Source: Halichoerus grypus (Eukaryota > Chordata > Mammalia > Carnivora > Phocidae). From it: a DNA stretch of 64,000 nt. Positions 56,120 to 64,000 of this stretch are shown piece after piece. Under the pieces are notes generated by a model. That model was not told the DNA's origin, made no database searches, and saw nothing but the letters and a program-made list of their open reading frames with translations. The position numbers and the translations under genes were made by a program. Each line of letters begins with the position of its first letter. The stretch's first letter is position 1. The stretch is taken from NCBI RefSeq assembly GCF_964656455.1, contig NC_135714.1, forward strand, positions 57,995,850 through 58,059,849, in the 5' to 3' direction.

Positions 56120-57796
56120 ATTTCATAGATGAGGATATTGTGACTCGAAGAAGTGAATTACTTGTCCAACATCACTTTAAATAAACTCCTGTTAGGCAGG
56201 TAAACCTGATATAGCTTTGTTACTGATAGTCATCCTAATCTAGCTGGGATTATAAAATATCCAAATGACTTGCACCCCCTGGATTACAAAAACCCACAAA
56301 GTTGAACTGAGATCTAAGAGCTTCAATTTACCCAAGGCAACAGAGGAGATAAGAAAACCTAAGCAAACCTCAGGTTTCCCCAATATGCATTTATCATCCT
56401 TCTCTGATTCAAGATGCTCTTTTTGTGCATTTAGATTTTATGTGTGCAGAGAACCTTGTCCATATGTTTTTCAGAATTTCAGATTTCAAAACCCCTACTT
56501 TGTGGTGCTTCTCCAGGTCAACTCTGACTTTTGTTTTCTGGTATTTCTGGTGGGTTACGTGAGTCCTAAGATGAGAACCTTTGTTTAGACGGAGCAGTGT
56601 AAAGCTACGGATGCTGAAAACAGATCAGCTAAATGAAATACTTCTACTTTCTTTGATAAAAAACCAAAAACCAAAAAACAAGAGGGATTGGTGGATTATG
56701 AAAATCACAGAACACTGAGGATAAAGCAGTAGGTGTCTAAGACATTTTATATAAGGAATTTACTTTATCAATGTGTTAATTTATAGCAAGATCAAGAAAA
56801 ATCTATAGTAAAAAATATCCTCACTGTATTAGATAAAACAGGAAAAGTAACTTTATTGCAATGCTTGTGTCAGCATGAAAACTTTTAAGTGTGAATTAAC
56901 TAAATTCAATTTGATTCAATTGACCATGTGAAATCTTGCCTGCCATACTGGCTGAAGCACCCATGAAGAGAGAGGCAGTAACAGTGGCGTTGTATTAAAG
57001 GACAGCTATTATTTATAAGGAGCATTTCCAGAAAAGTATTTTTCCCCTAAAATTTTGATATCTGTTAGTTCTTTGTTGGAGTCAGTTGAGTCTCTGGACC
57101 CTCGATCTTACTTTTATGTCATTCTCTGGAGTTCAATACATATCTGTGATGGTGGATCTCTAGAAATTGCAGATTTAACATTCACAGTTTTAACTATTTT
57201 CAAGCAACTCCAAAGGTCCTTTGCATATACAGGTTTATCACTGCCCCGAGGCATACATTTTAATTAAGGATGTTGGTATGTGGAGTGAGTCACTCACTTT
57301 CTTATTCACTGAACAAGGTTTTGTTGTGCATTTACTATATGCCGACCAATCACCTAAGAGGTCTAGCCAGCCCCACATATACTTCAATATTGCTTTGTGT
57401 GTTTCTAGTTTTCATGGCTTTGTCCAGTGACTCGTGAGTGTGGTATTAGCAAATTCATTGATGGGGAGGTAATTTTAAGATCGACTGTACATTCTCTCAT
57501 ATAGTTCAGTCTTTAAAAGGATATTTAATATGGAAGAGTCATTGTGACTAGGTCTGATGAATTGGGTTTGATACACTATTTCTGTTGCTTGATTCTCTAA
57601 TTATTTGAATGGCACCACATACCTCTTGGTTTATTTTTTCCTAGCACCTGGAATCCCATCTTTTGTGTTAAATTGAATCAAATTGAATTAAATTGTTAAA
57701 ATGTCCTGAACTCATTAGCTCTATAATTTCTCTGTTGGTATAGCAAGTTTACTATGGGGTGTGCTTATAAACATAAGGTTTTCTACAATTTATTCT
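56120..57796. other. repeat-poor sequence, 1.7 kb
   Basis: No recognised repeat or exon. The frames at 56265-56588 (107 codons), 57055-57267 and 57221-57430 show no domain, conserved motif or flanking splice pattern that would justify a call. Confidence 0.45.
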
Positions 57797-57812
57797 AAAA
57801 TTTTTAAAAATT

Positions 57813-57994
57813 ATGGGGCTCCTGTGTGACTCAATTGGTTAAGCCTCTGGCTCTTGGTTAGGGCTCTAGGCCTGCGTAGGGCTCCACACTGGGTGCAGAG
57901 TCTGTTTCAGATTCCTTCTCTCTCCCCCTCTGCTCCTCCCCACTCACATTCTCTCTCTCGCTCTCCCTCAAGTAAATAAGTAAATAAAATCTTT
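57813..57994 (+). mobile_element. Can-SINE, old variant
   Basis: The head GGGGCTCCTGTGTGACTCAATTGG is mutated and the body differs (GGTTAGGGCTCTAGGCCTG). Tail AAATAAGTAAATAAAATC. Duplication AAAATTTTTAAAAATT (57797-57812) against AAAATTTTTCAAAATT (57995-58010). Confidence 0.9.
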
Positions 57995-58010
57995 AAAATT
58001 TTTCAAAATT

Positions 58011-58494
58011 GAGACCAGAATATCAGATACTACAATGATCTATGAATTTGATGTATACTCAAAATTGATAGAGTATACAAGAGGGTATGTGTGATCTCTT
58101 AGGTATTGGAATCAGCTGAGCAATTCTGATGGCAATGGATAAGTTCAAAAAGATTTGTGATTTGAAGCACTGAAGCTTCCTGTTTTGCTAGATTTTTCCC
58201 GGAGGAAAGTTAAGTCTATTAATTTTTAAGGAACAGGGTCATTTAGATTTATATTCTCTGCACTCAACTGAACAGTACAAATAATCCTCTTGGATGGAAG
58301 TAAAATACTAACTTCAAAAGATGGCCTTTAAAATACCATAGTTCCCTAATCTAAGATGTGCATTTGTTTTATTGTTGTAACATTTCTAAAATTTGGAAGT
58401 ATCAGTTGATTTGTGCTTTTAATTTTATTTTTTTGATGTGTTTTTTAGTGCTTTCTTTTTCTCTTCTTTCCTCCCCTAAAGGATTTTATTATTA
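58011..58494. other. no recognised feature
   Basis: AT-rich sequence; nothing recognised. Confidence 0.5.
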
Positions 58495-58592
58495 AATAAT
58501 AATAAAGGTTACTATTAAATAAAGGTTAAAGGTTACTATTAAAGGTTACTAAAGGTTACTATTAAATTAAATTATTATTAAATTATTAAATT
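58495..58592 (+). repeat. local tandem repeat of AAAGGTTACTATTA units
   Basis: The words AAAGGTTACTATTAAA and AAAGGTTACT recur four times in about 60 bp and pass into (TTAAA/TTATTA)n. An irregular short tandem array. Confidence 0.85.
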
Positions 58593-60230
58593 AAGTCTAT
58601 AACTGATGTCATAGTAAAATGGAAGAATAACGTAAATAAAATGCAATATGAGATGATCAGTTTTCATTTCATTTTAACTTCATGAACTATATGTAGTTCA
58701 AAAGACAAATTGAACAGTTATTTCTATGGATTTTTCAAATAAATGGCATTTCATTAGCATTTCCAATTTCCCACAATTTTAGCAAATTACAGAATTCTGG
58801 CAGTTAATCTCATGTTGCTATAATCTTTACGTATACACTGGATTTTATGAAAACATATTAAAAACTTCATGTTGAAAATATTTACTCTTAACTTTATTTA
58901 TTCAACAGTTGTGTGTTGGGAAGAAAGCATTTTACTTACTTTACTGTGCAAGCCCTCGGTAAATATTTGGGAGATAATTAACTAAAACAGTGAATCTTTA
59001 CTATATTTCAAATGAACTAAAGATTTCTCTAAAACCTTAACTAAGAGTATATGATTAAATTCTATAAATATACTTAGTAAAATAAAAAAGAAAGATGTAG
59101 CAAATTTAGGTTGTCAGATTGAATCAGAAATCTGATTCTCATTGTTTAAAGATAATAACTAGTAGAAACTTGAAAAATTTTATGTGTAGTCATTGAATAT
59201 GTGCAAATATATGTAGTTTTGTGACTATATATTCAAAAGGTTGATTTGAAGATACTAATGTAATCAAAATGAAGGAGCTTTTGAAAATGGCACTTACATC
59301 TGGTTTCTTCTGAAAATGTTTGAATATTATGTATTTCCACAAAATTATATAATTTATAAATAATAGAAAAAATGAATCTGAATAATTATTTAAGTGATTT
59401 TTTTCATTATATGTGATATCTTGGTTCTTACATGTATCATGCATTTGTGAAAACCTTGGAATTTGCTAAAAATTGGGGGTGACATAGATCAATTTTCAAA
59501 GTAAAATTAGTTTTAATTTACTTAAATATATGTAGGTGTGTGTATATGTGTGTATGTGTCTATGTGTGTGTTTTGTAAATAAAGTAGCTGTGTAAGAATG
59601 TAACTTTTTAAAATTTTTTGTAGCTCAAATTCATTTCAATTTTGAACCTGCTAAAGTGGAGAAAGTTTCATCTTCATCAATTTAAAATTGCTTAAGACAC
59701 ACCACACAGTTATTTCTTCTAAGTTCTTGTACCCTCCCAAAGCCCTTCCTGGGGTAGAACACAGGGCCCCCCTCTCTCTCAAGATACTAATTTTTTCTTT
59801 ACCTTTCCTCTGCTCTTAAAGAAAAAGAGAGTCTCTCAGGCAAGCCTTTCTTTCCATCCTCCAGGGACCATATCCATATTCTTGCACTTCCCTCTCCCCA
59901 GCCTGATAGGTTATTTTTAGTATCTTCCCATGTCCTTTGCTCTTCCTCAAGTATTTCTCCCAAGCATTTTGTCTACTTCAGGAATACTTTCAGCTCCTCT
60001 AAGAGCTTAAGTTTTAAAAGCCAACATCAAAAGGAATTCTGTCCATGTTTTTCATCATGTAACATCCCTCTTCCTAAGCGTTCAGAACAGAGTAGCCTAT
60101 GTATGACCAAAAAAAAAAAAAAATCAACATTTTTTTGGGGAAAGGAAGAAAATTTACCAGATCAAATGTTATTCTACTGCATAGGTACTGGTATTTCATT
60201 TTGTGGGGATGGGTCATCTTCAGTTTCAAT
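58593..60230. other. repeat-poor AT-rich sequence with a TG microsatellite
   Basis: An impure (TG)n tract lies at about 59530-59571. The rest (about 1.6 kb) shows no repeat family, exon or RNA gene. Confidence 0.45.
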
Positions 60231-60252
60231 TTCTATTTCTATAGAAATAGAA
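60231..60252. repeat. perfect 22-bp palindrome
   Basis: TTCTATTTCTA followed directly by TAGAAATAGAA, no spacer. It abuts the tandem duplication that starts at 60252. Confidence 0.95.
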
Positions 60253-60331
60253 TCAACCCCAAAGATTTTGGGAGTCCCCATATAAAGTAGCATCAACCCC
60301 AAAGATTTTGGGAGTCCCCATAAAAAATAAG
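60252..60331 (+). repeat. two-copy 40-bp tandem duplication
   Basis: The unit starting ATCAACCCCAAAGATTTTGG occurs at 60252-60291 and 60292-60331. The first 31 bases of each unit are identical; differences lie only in the final nine positions. Each unit also holds the short inverted words CCCCAAAGATTTTGGGA. The open frames here are chance. Confidence 0.95.
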
Positions 60332-60754
60332 GGGATCCTGAGTCATTCTTTATTGTCACATGAGGATAGAAGGTAAGAATCTTTAGAGAAATGATCTCTC
60401 CTATGATAATTGGGAGAATGATAAAATAGGACTGTCTAACAGTGAGCCTTAGCTTATTTAAAAAAATTTAAATAATGCTGAACACCAGAGGAAACTTATG
60501 AATAATACACAGTAACTATTATCCCTTGCATTTGTTGCTGTAATGTTGAATCAGAGAAGTAATTCACTCCAAGGTCACAGCCTGTTAGTGGCAGTCAGAA
60601 GTGTTTTAACACTCATATTAGGATTCTGCTAGGTGTCTGGCACTATTCTAGGCACTTAGCATGTATATAGAAAACAAAACAAAACAAAACAAATAAAAAG
60701 ATTTTCTAGTTTTTTTTTTTAATTACCCCCCCTTAGGGATTCCAGATTAATTTT
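60332..60754. other. no recognised gene; (AAAAC)n run
   Basis: An (AAAAC)4 run lies at about 60671-60692. TGTCTGGCACTATTCTAGGCACTTAGCATG near 60633 may be a small MIR/L2 piece. Confidence 0.4.
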
Positions 60755-60762
60755 GGCTGCTT

Positions 60763-61058
60763 CTTTTAAATTGAAGTATAGTTGACATACAGTGTTATAT
60801 AAGTTTCAGGTGTACAACATACTAATTCAACAATTCTATACCTTACTCAATGCTCACCATAAGTGTAGTCATCATGCAATGTTATTACATTTTTGACTAT
60901 ATTTCCTATACTATGCTTTTCATCTCTGTGACTTATTTATTTATAATTGTAAGTTTGTACCTCTTAATCCCTTTTATCTATTTTGCTCATCCCCCCACCC
61001 AGCTCCCCTCTGACAACCACCAATTCTCTATATTTAAGAGTCTGGCTTTTTGTTTATC
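60763..61058 (-). mobile_element. L1 3' UTR fragment (antisense)
   Basis: TTTAAATTGAAGTATAGTTGACATACAGTGTTATATAAG, CAGGTGTACAACATAC and CCACCCAGCTCCCCTCTGACAACCACC are the complement of an L1 3' UTR of the same type as at 5854. Duplication GGCTGCTTCTTTTAAA near 60755 against GGCTGCTTTTAAA near 61059. Confidence 0.82.
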
Positions 61059-61354
61059 TGGCTGCTTTTAAATGTATCATTCTAAGACTTTGAAATGGAA
61101 AATGTAAAGGTTCTTTACAAGGAGTATGTAGGTTAACCTTGCAAATATTTCCTAGAGTTACTCTCCACATAGTAGTAATGAAGAACAGGATATATGTGAG
61201 TGGGCCTGTGTATTTTCTCCTCTTTCTCCCTCTTGCCAGCTAAAGTATATTCTGCTTGCTAAACATCTTAGACTCTTTGTTCTCATTTGTTTGCTTGGTT
61301 TTTTTTAGACACCAAAATATCCACATCCACATGTACTTGTGTGCAGACAATGTG

Positions 61355-61600
61355 TAACAATAATAATAGATGTAATAATAATGGAGTTTATTAGGTTACT
61401 TGCTATGTGCCTGGTACTTTCTAGGCACTTTACATGCATTAAATCACTGAATCCTTTCAAACTAATACATATCTCCAACTTATAGCTGAGGAGACTGAGG
61501 CATACAGAAGTTAAGTAACTTGTCCAATGTCAAAAGCTACCAAGTGGCAGAGGCAGGATCATATCCAGACAGTCCCTGTGCTTAGTCACTTCCCTATCTG
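61355..61600 (-). repeat. MIR SINE (antisense), well preserved
   Basis: TATGTGCCTGGTACTTTCTAGGCACTTTACATGCATTAAATCACTGAATCC, CTGAGGAGACTGAGGCATACAGAAGTTAAGTAACTTG and CAAGTGGCAGAGGCAGGATC are the complement of MIR nearly end to end. A Can-SINE inserted at its right edge. Confidence 0.92.
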
Positions 61601-61615
61601 AATATAGAAGTGGCA

Positions 61616-61794
61616 GGGGCGCCTGGGTGGCTCAGTCGTTAAGCGTCTGCCTTCGGCTCAGGTCATGATCCCAGGGTCTTGGGATCGGGCCCCGCATCGG
61701 GCTCCCTGCTCGTTGGGAAGCCTGCTTCTCCCTCTCCCACTCCCCCTGCTGTGTTCCTTCTCTCGCTTTGTCTCTCTCTGTCAAATAAATAAAT

Positions 61795-61823
<29 letters not shown>
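61616..61823 (+). mobile_element. Can-SINE, young-looking
   Basis: Sense copy with an apparently intact head (GGGGCGCCTGGGTGGCTCAG), body GTCATGATCCCAGGG, tail AAATAAATAAATAAAATTC and an unbroken A run of about 23. The long pure A tail suggests recent insertion. Short duplication AAGTGGCA at 61609-61616 and 61824-61831; the first base of the element cannot be fixed. Confidence 0.94.
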
Positions 61824-61825
<2 letters not shown>

Positions 61826-61831
61826 GTGGCA

Positions 61832-63182
61832 AAGTAAGACCTACGTGTTCTCCTTGTAACACATCATGGGTTTTTGACAGCAGATTAGAGGGAGAAAGAA
61901 ATTCTACAAGCTAAGTTTAATGTCTCTGGAATTGTTTCTCTAATTTGGGTGTACTATGGCCACCCTTTGCAATATTTTAAAAAATTTCACGTTGGAAAAG
62001 GTAGAGCGATCTTCCCAGGTAGAGAAAACTAATATTAGAATCCCTGGTTTTACTTACCACATTGTCCCTTACAAATGTCTTTCCACTGATGTTTAAAATG
62101 TGCTTAGCAGACCTTGTGAGACATAACGAATATTTCTTAGTATTTCTGCAAATTAGGTCACTATCATATTTAAGTCAGTGATTGTTTTATTGTATTTATC
62201 ATTTGTGCTTTTCAGAGTTAGCTGTCACCCACATTATAGAATGTTGGGACTCATTTGTTGAGTCTCTGCCCATAAGATCTCCCCTACTGATAATACAAAT
62301 ACTGAACTCAGCATTTCTCCCCCTTCCCCCAAAAGCTAGGCTACTCCCTGAGGGTCATTATTTTGTGTGGACTTTCTGTAATTCATTTGCCCAGAGTATA
62401 CTTTTCAATGAACATAGTTCACTCTTTGTTGATTAGAGTTGTAAAGTATTTGCTGTCCACCTGAGTTTTGCAAATTATCTGTGGTAAAGGTTTAAGTATA
62501 AACATCAGGTCATTGACCCTCAATGCAATGGATGGTCTGATATTATAGTTTAAAAATCTTTAAGTGAATTCATTCTTTAATACATTGTAGGATTTCTTCA
62601 GGATACTTGGTTGTGTGCAAAAGGAATTAGGAAAAAGTTCAGATGTGATTCTAAAGCTTAAGTGGTTGACTATTTCTATATATTAAAATTTTAAGGCACC
62701 ATGAACGAGCAAAAGTGCATATTATTTGTATCTCTATTTAGCATTCATAGCCTAATGTTTTGTATTATAGATTTTGTTTGGCCCATCTTTGTTTTTTAAT
62801 TTGTAAAATTGTTAGGAGAAATTGCTGTGCATTTCAAAAAGGCCCCCAATTGATTTTAATATAGTGTATATTCTCAAGAAAGATTTTGAATTAATTATTT
62901 GTCCAAGTCAAACATAACTATAAATCAATCTCATTTTTTACATAAGGCTATTTAAATCTTAGGGTCAAGATATACAGGCCTGGTCACCAATTACATCACT
63001 ATATCAGAGAGTGTGATGTGACTAATCAATAATTAATAATTGTTCACAAAGATAACCAAATGAGATTACACAGAGATATCCATTTGCAATTCAGGAGAAC
63101 TACAGATAAGTAAAAATAGAAATTTATTATCTTTCCTATCAAGGTAAACTTGGTTTTGATTGTGTCACATATATGTATAATC
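61832..63182. other. repeat-poor AT-rich sequence
   Basis: No recognised repeat or exon in about 1.35 kb. The frame at 62182-62436 has no supporting motif. Confidence 0.45.
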
Positions 63183-63305
63183 AATCAACAATTACTTAGT
63201 GAGTTATCACCATATATTTAGCTCTGTAGTGCTGTTGGTGATGCAGAAATAAGAGAAGTAGAGACTTAAGGCCTCCGCTGTCTTCAAGGTACTTACAAAG
63301 TAACA
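63183..63305 (-). repeat. probable L2 3' end (antisense)
   Basis: CAATCAACAATTACTTAGTGAGTTATCACC...GCTGTCTTCAAGGTACTTACAAAG resembles the complement of the L2 3' end with strong divergence. Confidence 0.45.
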
Positions 63306-63384
63306 ATAGCTGTCCTAACTGCCAGTAACCAGCAACATTACTTTGCATAAGTGTCTGGGTCTTCTTTTCTAGACTGCTACATCA

Positions 63385-64000
63385 AAGACACTCTCGAGTT
63401 TTCCTCTTGCTCCATAGCCACTAATGAGTGTTCCTCCTCCACCCTCAGACCCCTACATCTTATAGTACTGAGGGTTCTGTCCTCAGCACCCATCTCTTCT
63501 CTGTCCACATTCTCCTCCTGGGTGATCAGATAATCTCACTTAAATCCATGCCTTTGGACACATCTCTGTATTATTTTTTCAAATTTTTATCTATAGCCAG
63601 GACTTCTCCCTTGATTCCAGATTCACATATTAAACAATACGATATTTCTACCATGATGTCTAACAGGTATTTTAAACTTAACAGGGCCAAATGGCGCTAT
63701 CAATTACCTTCCTTAAACCTGGTGTATCTTCTCCCACCTTTCCATCTCCATCCCTCCCCTAAACCTTTTCCCTCCCTATAAATGGCTCCAGCATTCTTTC
63801 ATTTGTTTAGGTCAAAATCTAAGATTCATTACCGAATGTTTCTTTTTCCTCACACCTCACATCCAGTTTGTCAGTAGGAGCTGACAGCTCTATTCCTAAC
63901 ATATATTCAGAATCTGTCCACTGATCACCATTTCCTCTGCTAGAATCCTTGTCTAAACCACCACCATCTCTCTTCTGGGTTAGTGCCATGGCGTGCTGGT
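63385..64000 (+). repeat. L2 LINE ORF fragment (sense), runs off the window
   Basis: GGTTCTGTCCTCAGCACCCATCTCTTCTCTGTCCACATTCTCCTCCTGGGTGATC, CATGCCTTTGGACACATCTCTG, CCAGGACTTCTCCCTTGATTCCAG, ATGTCTAACAGGTATTTTAAACTTAACAGGGCC and AAACCACCACCATCTCTCTTCTGGGTTAGTGCC follow the L2 ORF in sense order. The frames at 63351-63781 are parts of this decayed ORF, with shifts. The right end is cut by the window edge. Confidence 0.75.

Noticed and set aside
56265..56588. 107-codon plus-strand frame
   Set aside because: No motif or splice context; composition looks like ordinary non-coding DNA.
2424..61823. tRNA-Lys genes at the Can-SINE heads
   Set aside because: The heads lack a complete cloverleaf and are followed by SINE bodies and A-rich tails within target duplications.

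Overview
The window is mammalian nuclear DNA from a carnivoran. The diagnostic signal is 18 copies of the tRNA-Lys-derived Can-SINE. Each has a head reading GGCGCCTGGGTGGCTCAG or its complement, a CT-rich middle and an A-rich (AAATAAAT)n tail, and nearly all have clear target-site duplications (TSDs). The head and body wording (GTCATGATCCCAGGGTCCTGGGATCGAG) is closer to what I remember from bears, seals and musteloids than from dog or cat, so an arctoid caniform is my inference. I recognise no host protein-coding exon, tRNA gene, CRISPR array or prokaryote-like operon. The segment looks like an AT-rich gene desert or a large intron built from nested retrotransposons of very different ages.

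Layout. 1-9,500 holds sparse unique sequence with four Can-SINEs, a truncated LINE-1 (L1), and a hAT-type DNA transposon split by a 346-bp purine (GAAA/GGAA) tract. 9,500-13,200 holds a MIR and a 3.2-kb antisense L1 carrying a nested Can-SINE. 13,700-17,460 holds an L2 piece and a decayed ERVL-type endogenous retrovirus interior, broken by an ancient repeat (itself carrying a Can-SINE) and by a 0.85-kb L1. 17,700-20,000 holds remnants of an old antisense L1. 20,252-21,340 contains an almost perfect 128/129-bp inverted duplication. 22,250-28,500 has an old repeat, AT microsatellites, an antisense L1MB-like element, a MIR and L2 fragments. 29,179-29,540 is a chimera of an L1 3' end and a recent 5S rRNA retrocopy. 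30,600-36,540 has MIR and L2 pieces, three Can-SINEs and an MLT1-type solo LTR. 36,925-39,112 contains two head-to-tail L1 3' ends.

The largest single element is a full-length antisense L1 at 41,538-47,496. A perfect 14-bp TSD flanks it. It keeps a CpG-rich 5' UTR with a YY1-type motif 13-20 nt from its start, an ORF1 remnant, a frameshifted and nonsense-broken ORF2, and a 3' UTR. From 47,500 to 64,000 there are a (CTTT/CCTT)n tract, a (GAA)19 tract, long repeat-poor AT-rich stretches, five more Can-SINEs, MIR and L2 copies, an LTR-like element, a 40-bp tandem duplication beside a 22-bp palindrome, and a sense L2 ORF fragment running off the right edge.

Nothing here works together as a gene system. 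The relationships are insertion histories (which element sits in which) and a few structural events. The observations most worth a second look are the inverted duplication at 20.3/21.3 kb, the 5S/L1 chimera, the full-length L1 with a conserved promoter layout, and microsatellite expansion at the same L1 ORF2 site in three copies. Repeat family names come from recognition of consensus wording, without a database search; old families carry lower confidence.
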